The notes under the pieces are model-generated. The model did no database searches and was not told the DNA's origin. It saw nothing but the letters and a program-made list of their open reading frames with translations. Shown here piece after piece: positions 1 through 8,980 of a stretch of DNA of 64,000 nucleotides. The position numbers and the translations under genes were made by a program. The stretch's first letter is position 1. Every line of letters begins with the position of its first letter. Origin of the DNA: an uncultured Lachnospiraceae bacterium (GTDB taxonomy: Bacteria > Bacillota > Clostridia > Lachnospirales > Lachnospiraceae); assembly GCA_910578845.1 (NCBI GenBank), contig CAJTSL010000017.1, positions 12,090-76,089 on the forward strand. Reading direction: 5' to 3'.

Positions 1-1
1 C

Positions 2-1093
2 ATCTGGGACATCAATGACCTGACGGAGAAAGTCCCGATATTTCCTGCAAAGTTAGAATATCTGTCGGAGCCGAGAGCGACAATCGTACAGGAAGTCATC
101 CGGGAGAAAACGGATGATATCATAGAAAATGATAATAGAAAGAACATACAGGCTTTACAAGAGGCGTATAAGAACGAACAGCTTGTCCTCTTCCTTGGCG
201 CAGGCGTTTCTATGGATGCGGGGATTCCGCTCTGGGATGTATTGATTAATAAGCTGCTTGTCAAAATGATTCTATTAGCAGTGGAAGAAGAGGAGAAGAA
301 TGGTCATGATGACGATAACGAGTCCTCTGTATTGCCATTTTGCGAGAGGGAAATTGAAGAGATAAGAGAGATTGCGCTACAAAACAAGGAGCAAACGTCG
401 CTTGTGCAAATGCGCTATATCAGAGCGGCTTTGCAACCGGAACAGTATCATGAAGCTGTCCATAGCGAATTATATTCTAATGCGGTCACGATAGATACTG
501 AATTGCTGAGAGCAATTGCGATGCTTTGTAGGCCGAGGCGGCAACATAAGGGCTTAGCGGGCGTTGTTACTTATAATTTTGATGATCTGTTAGAACAGGT
601 CTTAGAAAAACAGGATATTGATTATCATATTATCCAGAACAAAGATAAGAAACCGGTGAATGATAAACTGAATATTTACCATGTACATGGCTATCTGTCC
701 CAGAAGAAGAACCAGGAGTGGTCGGAGCTAATCTTCTCGGAAGAGGACTATCACAGGGTTTACGGGGATGCCTATTGTTGGTCGAATATGGCGCAGGTGA
801 AAGCTTTTCAGGATAATGTCTGTCTGTTTGTCGGTTCTTCCATGACAGACCCGAATGTACGGAGGCTCTTAGATGAAGCTATGCGCCATCCAGATGAGAC
901 AAGGCATTTCGCGATATTAAAAAGGAAAGATTATCATGAAATAGCTGGTGAACAGAGTGAGGCAGCAGTAAAATGGTACCAGAATTTTGACGACGGCATT
1001 AGGAACCGCATTTTCAATTCCTTTGGCATCAGTGTCATATGGGTGAAAGATTATGCCGAGATTCCCCAGATATTGAAGCAGTTAGTTAGGTAA
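2..1093 (+). CDS. SIR2-like (SIR2_2) domain protein, 5' end outside window
   Basis: The frame is open from the first bases of the window, so the gene starts upstream; 363 codons are visible. The SIR2-type NAD-binding motif FLGAGVS lies at visible residues 64-70, TYNFDD at about 190-195, and IYHVHG, with the likely catalytic His, at about 225-230. LFVGSSMTDPNV follows. This order fits the SIR2_2 family. Members include NAD+-consuming effectors of antiphage systems as well as deacylase-like enzymes. An internal ATG at 212 lies after the GAGVS motif, so it cannot be the true start. Nothing else in the visible part shows a second effector or sensor domain. The next gene, on the same strand 62 bases on, is a nucleotide-processing fusion. 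A defence role is inference; membership of the SIR2 family is well supported. Confidence 0.8.
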   Translation: MWDINDLTEKVPIFPAKLEYLSEPRATIVQEVIREKTDDIIENDNRKNIQALQEAYKNEQLVLFLGAGVSMDAGIPLWDVLINKLLVKMILLAVEEEEKNGHDDDNESSVLPFCEREIEEIREIALQNKEQTSLVQMRYIRAALQPEQYHEAVHSELYSNAVTIDTELLRAIAMLCRPRRQHKGLAGVVTYNFDDLLEQVLEKQDIDYHIIQNKDKKPVNDKLNIYHVHGYLSQKKNQEWSELIFSEEDYHRVYGDAYCWSNMAQVKAFQDNVCLFVGSSMTDPNVRRLLDEAMRHPDETRHFAILKRKDYHEIAGEQSEAAVKWYQNFDDGIRNRIFNSFGISVIWVKDYAEIPQILKQLVR

Positions 1094-1155
1094 TTGCAAA
1101 ACGGCTATTTTAGGCCACGAGTCTGGTTAATGAATATATTAAAGGAGGAAGGTAG

Positions 1156-2556
1156 ATGGCTAAAATGACCAGCGTATATTTCGTACGCCATGCGCAACCG
1201 GTGCATGGCTATGCTGACGATCGGACAAGGCCATTAACGGAGGAAGGCAGGGAAGACGCCAAGGCGGTCCTTGCCTTTTTGCGGGATAAGGAGATAGACT
1301 GCTTCTATAGCAGTCCGTATGTGAGAAGTTATGATACGATAGCTGAAGCCGCAGCATATTATGGCAAGGAGATAAAGACGGACGAGCGTCTGCGGGAAAG
1401 AGAGAAAGGGACGGATGGGAACCGGCATGGTATGTTCGAGAGAAGATGGGCGGATCATGACTATCATGAAGAAGGCGGGGAGTCGCTTCATATGACCGCT
1501 AGACGCAATATAGAGGCTTTGCGTGATATCTTGCGGGAAAATGAAGGGAACAATATTGTCATTGGCACACATGGAACGGCGCTTAGCACAATCCTTCATT
1601 ATTATGATCCCTCATACAATTGCGATTCTTTCATGCGGATCATTGACTGGATGCCCTATATTATCGAATTGGATTTTGAAGGGACAGAGGTAGTTGCTAA
1701 GAAAGAACATCTGTACATAGAGAAGAAATTCCAGGGAAAAGAGAGAGCAGATAAGCCTGCGCGGAAAAAGCTGCTATATGCGACAGGAAACCCTGCTAAG
1801 CTGACGGCGATGAAGACGCGCTTAGAGCCGCTCGGATTAGAGATAATAGGCTTACAGGAGGCCGAAGCAGAAAGGCAGAGGACATTACAGGAGGCCGAAG
1901 CAGAAAGGCAGAGCGCATTACAGGAGGCGGCAGAGCGCATTACAGGAGGCCGAGGCAAGGCAGAGTACATTGCAAGAAGCTTTTTCACAGGCAAATTTGT
2001 GCCGGCGCTGATAGCGTCTTGGCCGCAAAATTCGCAAGCTGAGCAAGAATGCAGGAGTAGTGTGGATATTACAGAGGATGGTGAAACGCCGCTTGAAAAT
2101 GCCAGGCAGAAGGCGCTTTCTTATTATCAGTTGTACCATATGCCCTTATTTTCCTGTGATTCGGGACTGTATATAGAGGGCATCCCCGATGAAGAACAGC
2201 CGGGCGTCCATGTAAGGAATGTCCATGGAAAATGCCTGACGGATGAAGAGATGCTAGAGCATTATGCGGGACTTGCAAGGAAATATGGGGATTTGAAAGC
2301 AAGATACCATAACGCGATCTGTCTTGTTATTGATGAACGACATGTTTACAGCGCCATGGAGGAGAGCATGGCAAGTGAGCCGTTTATTATCTCATCAATA
2401 CCACACAAATTGGGAATCCAGAAAGAAGGGTTTCCTTTGGACTGTCTCTCTATTAATATCAGGACAAGGGAGTATTATTATGATATGATAGCGGATGAGC
2501 TTGACGAGTTGGCAGTGGAAGACGGGTTCCTGGATTTTTTCAGGAGGTTTTGTTAA
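1156..2556 (+). CDS. Histidine phosphatase / Ham1-type NTP pyrophosphatase fusion
   Basis: This is a 466-aa two-domain protein. Residues 1-200 form a histidine phosphatase of the phosphoglycerate mutase family, with the phospho-acceptor motif VRHAQPVHG (His12) and a second catalytic His in VIGTHGTALS. Residues from about 205 resemble RdgB/Ham1 non-canonical purine NTP pyrophosphatases: LLYATGNPAK at the start, then DGETPLENARQKA and FSCDSGLYIEG. Between the first Ham1 strand and the EDGETPLENA helix lies an unusual 60-70 residue insertion. It contains a 33-bp tandem repeat (LQEAEAERQ) and a copy of a dispersed palindromic DNA repeat read in frame. The start follows GGAGGAAGG. The family's role is cleaning ITP/XTP from nucleotide pools; the phosphatase substrate is unknown. 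The insertion may or may not spare activity. Confidence 0.85.
   Translation: MAKMTSVYFVRHAQPVHGYADDRTRPLTEEGREDAKAVLAFLRDKEIDCFYSSPYVRSYDTIAEAAAYYGKEIKTDERLREREKGTDGNRHGMFERRWADHDYHEEGGESLHMTARRNIEALRDILRENEGNNIVIGTHGTALSTILHYYDPSYNCDSFMRIIDWMPYIIELDFEGTEVVAKKEHLYIEKKFQGKERADKPARKKLLYATGNPAKLTAMKTRLEPLGLEIIGLQEAEAERQRTLQEAEAERQSALQEAAERITGGRGKAEYIARSFFTGKFVPALIASWPQNSQAEQECRSSVDITEDGETPLENARQKALSYYQLYHMPLFSCDSGLYIEGIPDEEQPGVHVRNVHGKCLTDEEMLEHYAGLARKYGDLKARYHNAICLVIDERHVYSAMEESMASEPFIISSIPHKLGIQKEGFPLDCLSINIRTREYYYDMIADELDELAVEDGFLDFFRRFC
1852..1971 (+). repeat. 33-bp in-frame tandem repeat
   Basis: Units begin at 1852, 1885, 1918 and 1940, each opening TTACAGGAGG. The first two are full 33-bp units; the third is cut to 22 bp. 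They encode LQEAEAERQ-type, probably helical, repeats in a loop of the Ham1 domain. Because each unit is a multiple of 3 or keeps frame, copy number can change without breaking the gene. Confidence 0.85.
1991..2050 (+). repeat. Dispersed palindromic repeat family 1, copy A (inside a CDS)
   Basis: The first 33 bases are identical to an intergenic copy at 51044 and nearly identical to one at 41984. The core is an internal hairpin CGCT-gat-AGCG, and the copy ends in GCAAGCTGAG like the others. Here it is translated as part of the Ham1 domain insertion (KFVPALIASWPQN). Confidence 0.85.
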
Positions 2557-2725
2557 GAAAAAGCGCAAAAATGTAAGATATGATTGGTAGATTTCTGGGA
2601 TATAAGATTGTATGCTTTACCTATCGGGAGTTTGTTCCGAAGCGTCCCAAACTCCTTGAGCGTAGAGCAGAGCTTGTGATTCTGTTCGCGTTCCTTGGCA
2701 AAAACGCTTCAGAATGGAGGCAATT

Positions 2726-3187
2726 ATGAAATTAGGAAACAGTTTATTCCATGCAAGGAAGAAATGTGGTCTATCCCAGGAAGAGGTAGCGGAGAAATTA
2801 GGCGTAAGCAGACAGACGATCTCGAAGTGGGAGACGGACGAGACACTACCGGATATCCGGCAATCGAAGAAGATGTCGCTTTTGTACAACGTCTCTTTGG
2901 ATGATCTGATTTCTTTTGATGTGGACATGAGGGAAATTGAGCAGATGATTGAGAGATCAAGCGAGGAGCTGGATGAGAAAATCGACTGGACAAGCGCCTG
3001 GGGCAAGAAATACCCTATTCTCATCACCTACCAGAAGGAGGTCAATATCCCTAATTATGCGGTAAGGATTGGCGTCATGTTGGATGAGCTGAAAGAGGAG
3101 TACGGTTATAACGAATTAGATGCCATGTTGGTATTGAAAGACATTCTGGCAAAAGTATGGAAGAGCAGGAAGCCCCACTCATCGTAG
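2726..3187 (+). CDS. XRE-family helix-turn-helix regulator
   Basis: This 153-aa protein has an N-terminal XRE/Cro HTH at about residues 6-60 (LSQEEVAEKLGVSRQTISKWE), the pattern of many small Firmicute repressors. The C-terminal part (about 65-153) is acidic and helical and has no family I can name. I place the start at 2726 because GGAGG sits at 2716-2720, five bases upstream; the in-frame ATG at 2714 overlaps that ribosome binding site. It is preceded by about 170 bases without a gene. The target is unknown, and neither neighbour gives a clear hint. Confidence 0.85.
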   Translation: MKLGNSLFHARKKCGLSQEEVAEKLGVSRQTISKWETDETLPDIRQSKKMSLLYNVSLDDLISFDVDMREIEQMIERSSEELDEKIDWTSAWGKKYPILITYQKEVNIPNYAVRIGVMLDELKEEYGYNELDAMLVLKDILAKVWKSRKPHSS

Positions 3188-3233
3188 GCGGTTCCTGCTC
3201 CCCTTGGAACCGGTGCGCTGTAGCAAATATGCT

Positions 3234-5141
3234 TTATAAAGTCTCTTCCATCCAGACGCGCATCTGGTTTTCTCCGCGGTTGCCCCATGTATAGTAGGGA
3301 ATGGCAATAGCCTTACAGGGAGTCATAGCGGGTGCGGTATCCGCATATAGGCCGTCTATGTTCGCACAACGCATTGCATCCACGGATATAGAAGCGCTGC
3401 CACATAATAAGGTCTCATCGTAAGCGGAAATCGTAAGGTTTCCGCTTCTTTTAAGCGATAGGGATAATACGTCATCTTCATTGTCAATGCCTTCGAAGCA
3501 ATATACGAGCGGGCCGCGGCAAAGCGCCGTCTTGCCGGTCAGTTCCGGTATCTTAGTGGAAGCGTACTGGAAGCGCGGGGTGTCGTCCAAGGTTAATTCC
3601 ACGCGGTCGCCGTCTGCGATTGGCAGATAGAGATAACCTTTGCGTAAAGAGGCTTCCAGTATTTGCCCATTGACGGCTATTTGCCATGTTTTGCTCCAGG
3701 CAGGGATTCTGATTGCAAGATTCCCGCCTTTTTCTATTTCGTACCGGATATGGAAATCGTATGGATATCCGGTCTTGCAGGTGAATTTCATGCCGTTTTC
3801 CAGGCATATTTCGCCGTCTGCGAACATATGGCAGAATGCCGTATCGTCATTTTCCCCATAAGCGTATTTGCCAAAAGAAGTGATCAGGCGCGCCACATTA
3901 GGGGGACAGCAGGCGCAGGCGTACCATTTCGGGCGTACCGGAAGGTCATGTTTATGGGTCGCGGCGCTGCCGGAGATGCCGGGAACGACTTCTAGAGGGT
4001 TCACATAGAAGAAGCGTTTGCCATCTAATTGCATGCCAGCGAGGACTGTGTTATAGAAAGCGCGTTCACAGATGTCGCCGTATATGCCGTCCACATCGTT
4101 TTCCAGCATGCGGGAAGCGAAGAACATTAAGCCGATGGAGGCACAGGTCTCGGCATACGCTGTATCGCCGGGTAAATCATAATCTACAGTGAAAGCTTCC
4201 CCAAGCACGGTAGAGCCGATGCCGCCTGTAATATACATGCGCTTGCAAGTGATGCTCTCCCATAATTTCAGGCAGGCATCAAAAAGCGCCTTATCATCCG
4301 TCGATGAGGCAAGATCAGCCATGGCGGTGTAGAGATAGACCGCGCGTACGGCATGCCCGACCGCATCTTTTTGTTCGCGCAACGGCTTTGATGCCTGCGA
4401 GTAATCGGTATCGGCAGGGTTGCCGTTCCATACGCTCCAGCCACGTCTTTCTTTCTCTTGCTCATAGAAATGCGGATTCTCGCCCCGGGTATTGATGAAG
4501 TGTTGGGCAAGTTCGAGGCAATGTGAGTTATTTGTCAGACGGTACATTTTTAAGAGCGCGAGCTCTATTTCCGGGTGCCCCGGGAAGCCTTCTTTTCCTT
4601 CGGTGATGAAGTGGCGGTAGATATGTTCCATATTTCTCTCCATGACTTTTAGGAGCGTATCTTTCCCGGTTGCTTCGAAATAGGCGCATGCCGCTTCCAT
4701 CATATGGCCGGAACAATACAGCTCATGGCCTTCATGTAAGTTCGTCCAGCGCTTTTCTTTATCTTTGATCGTATAATAGGTGTTTAAGTAACCGTCATTG
4801 TCTTGCGCTGCGGCAATCATAGCAATTAGCTTATCGACCGTTTCTTCCAAGTCTTTATCTGGGAAAAGGGAAAGAGAGTAAGCCGCAGCTTCGAGCCACT
4901 TAGCGGCGTCGCTGTCCTGAAAGACCATGCCGTAGAAACCATCCCCGGCATCCTCTCCGCGAAGGACGCGCCCGGCATTGATGAAGTTTTGGATCACGTG
5001 GCTTTTCTCGGTATCGGGCGCCTTATCGTTAAGGACGCTGTATTGATAGGGAATCACCGTATCTTTGATCAGCCGTTGGTATTTCCCGATAAAACCACCG
5101 GATTGATATGCTTTGATAGATGCCTGGTGTTGGGTCTTCAT
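3234..5141 (-). CDS. GH127 family beta-L-arabinofuranosidase
   Basis: At 635 aa this is the usual length of the GH127 family (type enzyme HypBA1 of Bifidobacterium longum), which removes terminal beta-L-arabinofuranose from plant glycans. The N-terminal region FIGKYQRL...VLRGEDAGDGFYGMVFQD and the alpha/alpha-barrel sequence NDGYLNTYY are typical. The motif KWYACACCPPNVARL holds the cysteine cluster that in this family carries the zinc ligands and the nucleophilic Cys. There is no signal peptide, so it should act in the cytoplasm on imported oligosaccharides. The start is supported by GGAGG upstream. It stands alone on the minus strand with a 130-bp repeat directly upstream, which may separate it from its control region. 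Confidence 0.92.
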   Translation of the reverse strand: MKTQHQASIKAYQSGGFIGKYQRLIKDTVIPYQYSVLNDKAPDTEKSHVIQNFINAGRVLRGEDAGDGFYGMVFQDSDAAKWLEAAAYSLSLFPDKDLEETVDKLIAMIAAAQDNDGYLNTYYTIKDKEKRWTNLHEGHELYCSGHMMEAACAYFEATGKDTLLKVMERNMEHIYRHFITEGKEGFPGHPEIELALLKMYRLTNNSHCLELAQHFINTRGENPHFYEQEKERRGWSVWNGNPADTDYSQASKPLREQKDAVGHAVRAVYLYTAMADLASSTDDKALFDACLKLWESITCKRMYITGGIGSTVLGEAFTVDYDLPGDTAYAETCASIGLMFFASRMLENDVDGIYGDICERAFYNTVLAGMQLDGKRFFYVNPLEVVPGISGSAATHKHDLPVRPKWYACACCPPNVARLITSFGKYAYGENDDTAFCHMFADGEICLENGMKFTCKTGYPYDFHIRYEIEKGGNLAIRIPAWSKTWQIAVNGQILEASLRKGYLYLPIADGDRVELTLDDTPRFQYASTKIPELTGKTALCRGPLVYCFEGIDNEDDVLSLSLKRSGNLTISAYDETLLCGSASISVDAMRCANIDGLYADTAPAMTPCKAIAIPYYTWGNRGENQMRVWMEETL

Positions 5142-5465
5142 GATAGTTATCCTCCTGCTTCTTATGGTTGCCGTCTATAGAATTATTGTTATTTATAGAT
5201 TTATTCCCGCGGGCAACGAGCCAAGTGGCTGCTTGTAGACATTTGGCGACTGCCGCGAGGGTCAAATACCCCGCTGCTCTACAGCGCTGCAAATTTGATG
5301 CCCCGTTGCTTGCAGCGGGGTCTTTGATTGCCATTTATAAGTTTACTGCGGTCTATAGGTTTCTTGTTATTTATACATTTTTTGTCATTTATACGTTTCT
5401 TGCCGCCTATGGATTTATTGCTTTCTATGCCATTGCCAATAGATTATGCATATAAATGCTATAAA
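5142..5465. other. Gene-free stretch holding a 130-bp repeat
   Basis: These 324 bases separate two minus-strand genes. They hold repeat family 3 (5201-5330). The flanks consist of many short T-rich near-repeats of the type ATTTATAGATTT, TTATTTATACATTT and TCATTTATACGTTT. I see no promoter or coding signal that I trust. Confidence 0.6.
5201..5330 (+). repeat. Repeat family 3, copy 1 (130 bp)
   Basis: It runs from TTATTCCCGCGGGCAACGAG to GCGGGGTCTTTGATTG and matches 10336-10465 with only about five differences. It contains CCCGTTGCTTGCAGCGGGG-type stem-loops. A diverged inverted copy lies at 39187-39334. Confidence 0.9.
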
Positions 5466-6044
5466 TTATTGTGTCATTTTCTCTGTATTGGAGACGGATG
5501 GATGTAGATAGGAATATTGTAATGCCATCAGTTCATCGGTTGACATGGAGCTTAGGATAATGTCGCCGCTCTCTAAATACCAGACATCTCCATAATTACC
5601 GACGGTGCCAGTATGATAGCCGCTTTCCCCATAGGAGGATTCAACGGATGCGCAGATGGTCTCATAGAGCGTAAGTAGGGCATCGGCGTCGTCTGTATGG
5701 TATGCCCATGCAACGCTTACCAATTTCTCTTTGTCATCGAACATGTATTTCACAGTTCCTTGCAGGCCATTGTATTCTTTGGGATATGTATAGCAGAGGC
5801 CTCCATAAACGGAATCATAAGTGGAGAAACTGTCCCCTTCGGCAGCGATAACATCTTCCAGGCTGCTTTCCCATCCCAGGCTGGTGTAAGGACAGTCCAG
5901 GATAGCGGCGCTCTTTGCCTGGCCTAACCCGCATGCCGTAAGGAATATGCTGCAAAAGAATGCGACGCAGAGAATGCATAGGCAATGCAATACCGGTAGC
6001 TTAGAGGGGATATATTTTATTTTGCATCTATTTGTTTCACCCAT
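5466..6044 (-). CDS. Putative lipoprotein, function unknown
   Basis: This is a 192-aa protein with a basic N-terminus, a hydrophobic segment (about residues 16-36) and a lipobox ending in LTAC (Cys38), so it should be anchored to the outer face of the membrane. The mature part (YTSLGWESSLEDVIAAEG...) has no family I recognise. It contains alternating aromatic and acidic segments with DDKEKLVSVAWAYH, similar in style to small beta-rich lipoproteins. It lies between the GH127 and AraC genes on the same strand, but the gaps (over 100 bases on each side) do not argue for one operon. Confidence 0.65.
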   Translation of the reverse strand: MGETNRCKIKYIPSKLPVLHCLCILCVAFFCSIFLTACGLGQAKSAAILDCPYTSLGWESSLEDVIAAEGDSFSTYDSVYGGLCYTYPKEYNGLQGTVKYMFDDKEKLVSVAWAYHTDDADALLTLYETICASVESSYGESGYHTGTVGNYGDVWYLESGDIILSSMSTDELMALQYSYLHPSVSNTEKMTQ

Positions 6045-6153
6045 TGCTTTTCAATTCCTATGCTTTCTAATTATTTAAATGAAATATCCATATATTGTCT
6101 AAATAATATCTAATATCATCTATTGTCATTTGCCTGTCTGAGATTTCAGGCGA

Positions 6154-7011
6154 TCAGAATTCTGTTTTGATGAACTGTTTTGGCGTGATGCCTTTATACT
6201 TGTGAAATGTCTTAATAAAATAGCTCTCGTCATTAAAACCGCAGGAAATGGCAGTCTCTTTAATGGAAATGTCTTTCGTGGAAAGCATTTCACAGGCACA
6301 TTCGATCCGGTAGTAATTCAGATAATCAATAGGGGTTCGCTCAGTCATGCTGCGGAAATACCGACAGAAGTATTTGGGGTTCATGCCAGCGATTTTCGCC
6401 AGACTGTCGAGGCTGATGTTATTATAATAATTCTCGGAGATATAGGCAAGGACATTTTTAATGGAATTAAGTTGCTCGGCGGATTTGGTGTCTGTTTTGT
6501 CTTCCTCATAAAGATGGTCTTCGAGGATAATGCCAATGAGCTGGTAGAGACATCCTTGTGTCATGAATTCATAGCCTGTCCGTTTGCCGGATAGAGCGTC
6601 GGTCAGATTGTCAATGACGGGCAGGATAGAAGGGTTATATTCGGAGAGCAGCGTATGGATGGTGATTTTGTGGCTCATAATGTCTTGGATATGCCTGTTG
6701 CAGGCATGGTTATCCTTTACCAGGATCTGTAAATCAAAAACCACACAGTCATAGACACAGGTATGGTCTTGCGGGCTGCCTCCGTGAAGCGAGCCGTCAG
6801 TTATGAAAATAACGTCCCCGGCATGGTAAGTGCGGGTGTCATTGTCCAGTGTCAGATGGAAAGCGCCCGAGAGGATGTGAATGATCTCGTAGTGCCTATG
6901 CCAATGATAGGGCATGTAATATCGGGGGCTATGAGGGGTTTGATGGTAGAAGGCAATCGGAAAGTTAAACGTTCCTTGCTCACGACGCTCTTTATACTCT
7001 AAATACTTCAT
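6154..7011 (-). CDS. AraC-family transcriptional regulator
   Basis: This 285-aa protein has an N-terminal cupin-like sensor (PYHWHRHYEIIHILSG, about residues 35-50; HAGDVIFITDG) and a C-terminal pair of HTH motifs: NISLDSLAKIAGMNPKYFCRYF and ISIKETAISCGFNDESYFIKTF followed by KGITPKQF. This is the RhaS/RhaR/AraC arrangement. The gene diverges from fucI with about 165 bases between them. A sugar-responsive activator of fucI, and perhaps of the rest of the fucose regulon, is the simplest reading. The fucI promoter has a good -10 but a poor -35, which agrees with activator dependence. The ligand is not visible from sequence. Confidence 0.9.
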   Translation of the reverse strand: MKYLEYKERREQGTFNFPIAFYHQTPHSPRYYMPYHWHRHYEIIHILSGAFHLTLDNDTRTYHAGDVIFITDGSLHGGSPQDHTCVYDCVVFDLQILVKDNHACNRHIQDIMSHKITIHTLLSEYNPSILPVIDNLTDALSGKRTGYEFMTQGCLYQLIGIILEDHLYEEDKTDTKSAEQLNSIKNVLAYISENYYNNISLDSLAKIAGMNPKYFCRYFRSMTERTPIDYLNYYRIECACEMLSTKDISIKETAISCGFNDESYFIKTFHKYKGITPKQFIKTEF

Positions 7012-7132
7012 TATTCCGTATACTCCTTTGCTTTTAAACGAAGTGTGGTTAATTTGCGCTGTAGCATTGCAATAAGTGACTATTATTATATTTTTTTATA
7101 TTATATCACTTTTATTTTCTTTTGTCAGTCTT

Positions 7133-7138
7133 TATAAT
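7133..7138 (+). promoter_or_regulatory. Probable -10 box of fucI promoter
   Basis: TATAAT lies 39 bases upstream of the fucI ATG. The hexamer 17 bases upstream (TTTTAT) is a poor -35, as expected for a promoter helped by an activator; the divergent AraC gene is the obvious candidate. Confidence 0.5.
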
Positions 7139-7177
7139 GGAAATGATAATGAAAAGTCAAAGGAGGTAGATTATAAA

Positions 7178-8980
7178 ATGGCAGAGAACAGATTGGTCGG
7201 AGATTATCCGGTAATTGGCATCAGACCGACGATTGACGGAAGAAGAGGCGTGTTGAAGGTCAGGGAATCTTTGGAAGACCAGACGATGAATATGGCAAAA
7301 TCGGCAGCAAAGTTATTTGAAGAGAATTTGAAATACTCAAACGGTGAACCCGTGAAAGTCGTGATAGCGGATACGACGATCGGGCGTGTGGGAGAAGCTG
7401 CGGCATGTGCTGCGAAATTTAAAAAAGAAGGCGTTGACATTACGCTGACGGTAACGCCTTGTTGGTGTTATGGGGCAGAGACAATGGATATGGATCCTAT
7501 GACGATCAAAGCGGTATGGGGATTTAACGGGACTGAACGCCCTGGTGCCGTATATTTGGCTTCGGTGCTGGCTACCCATGCCCAGAAAGGGCTTCCGGCG
7601 TTTGGCATTTATGGACATGAAGTACAGGACATGGATGATGTTTCCATCCCGGAAGATGTGAAAGAAAAATTGCTCCGTTTCGGGCGCGCAGCGGTTGCGG
7701 CGGCAACAATGAGGGGCAAGTCTTATCTACAGATTGGATCCGTTACCATGGGAATTGGCGGCTCTATTATCGATCCTGCTTTTATAGAGGAATATCTGGG
7801 CATGCGTGTGGAATCAGTGGACGAAGTGGAGATCATCCGCCGGATGACAGAAGAAATTTATGATAAAGCCGAATATGAGAAGGCTCTTAAGTGGACGAAG
7901 GAGAAATGTAAGGAAGGATATGACAAGAACCCTGATTTTGTCAAAGTTTCTGATGAGGAAAAAGAAAAGACATGGGAATTTGTAGTCAAGATGATGGTCA
8001 TCATCAAAGACCTGATGAATGGCAATCAGAACCTGCCGGAAGGCTGTGAAGAGGAGATGGTAGGACATAATGCGATTGCAGCAGGGTTCCAGGGGCAGCG
8101 CCAGTGGACAGACTTTTATCCCAACTGCGATTTCCCGGAAGCGCTGCTTAACACATCTTTTGACTGGAATGGCGCAAGAGAGCCATATATCCTTGCAACG
8201 GAGAATGATGTATTAAACGGCCTTGGCATGCTGTTTATGAAGCTTTTGACAAACCGTGCCCAGATCTTTGCGGATGTCCGTACCTATTGGAGCGGGGAAT
8301 CGGTGAAGAGGGTGACCGGATATGATATTGAAGGACATGCCAAAGAGGCTAACGGATTTATCCATTTAATCAATTCCGGCGCTGCATGCCTGGATGCTTG
8401 CGGGGAAGCAAAGGACGCAGACGGCAATGGCGTGCTGAAGCCGTGGTATGAAGTGACCAAGGAAGACCAGGAGGCAATTTTGGAAGCAACAGAGTGGTGT
8501 GCAGCGGACTTCGGTTATTTCCGTGGCGGCGGCTTCTCTTCCAGGTTCGAGACAAAAGCAGAAATGCCTGTGACAATGATCCGCTTAAACCTTGTGAAAA
8601 ATTTAGGGCCTGTCTTACAGATCGCAGAAGGATGGACAGTGCACCTACCGGAATTGGTTTCCGACACGCTTTGGAAACGTACCGATTATACATGGCCTTG
8701 TACATGGTTTGCGCCAAGGTGTACGGGCGAAGGATACTTCAAGACGGCTTATGATGTCATGAATAACTGGGGAGCGAACCATGGGGCAATCAGTTATGGA
8801 CATATCGGGGCGGATTTGATCACACTTGCGTCTATCCTCCGGATTCCGGTATGTATGCATAATGTACCGGAAGAGAAACTGTTCCGCCCGGCGTCATGGA
8901 ATGCATTCGGCTCGGACCGGGAAGGACAGGACTTCCGGGCATGCGATGCTTATGGGCCAATGTATAAGACTATAAAATAG
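7178..8980 (+). CDS. fucI: L-fucose isomerase
   Basis: This 600-aa protein, close to the 591 aa of E. coli FucI, converts L-fucose to L-fuculose in the cytoplasm with Mn2+. Family sequence is clear throughout: GDYPVIGIRPTIDGRRGVLK at the N-terminus, SFDWNGAREPYILATEND and IFADVRTYWS in the middle, and MHNVPEEKLFRPASWNAFG at the C-terminus. The start at 7178 follows AAAGGAGG with 9-base spacing. The open frame reaches back to 7076, but that stretch is hydrophobic, lies in the promoter region and is not FucI-like. The enzyme may also accept D-arabinose or related sugars. The stop codon is the first unit of a 15-bp tandem repeat. Confidence 0.96.
   Translation: MAENRLVGDYPVIGIRPTIDGRRGVLKVRESLEDQTMNMAKSAAKLFEENLKYSNGEPVKVVIADTTIGRVGEAAACAAKFKKEGVDITLTVTPCWCYGAETMDMDPMTIKAVWGFNGTERPGAVYLASVLATHAQKGLPAFGIYGHEVQDMDDVSIPEDVKEKLLRFGRAAVAAATMRGKSYLQIGSVTMGIGGSIIDPAFIEEYLGMRVESVDEVEIIRRMTEEIYDKAEYEKALKWTKEKCKEGYDKNPDFVKVSDEEKEKTWEFVVKMMVIIKDLMNGNQNLPEGCEEEMVGHNAIAAGFQGQRQWTDFYPNCDFPEALLNTSFDWNGAREPYILATENDVLNGLGMLFMKLLTNRAQIFADVRTYWSGESVKRVTGYDIEGHAKEANGFIHLINSGAACLDACGEAKDADGNGVLKPWYEVTKEDQEAILEATEWCAADFGYFRGGGFSSRFETKAEMPVTMIRLNLVKNLGPVLQIAEGWTVHLPELVSDTLWKRTDYTWPCTWFAPRCTGEGYFKTAYDVMNNWGANHGAISYGHIGADLITLASILRIPVCMHNVPEEKLFRPASWNAFGSDREGQDFRACDAYGPMYKTIK

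Noticed and set aside
7076..7177. N-terminal extension of L-fucose isomerase
   Set aside because: It is hydrophobic, overlaps the promoter, and the normal start at 7178 has AAAGGAGG.
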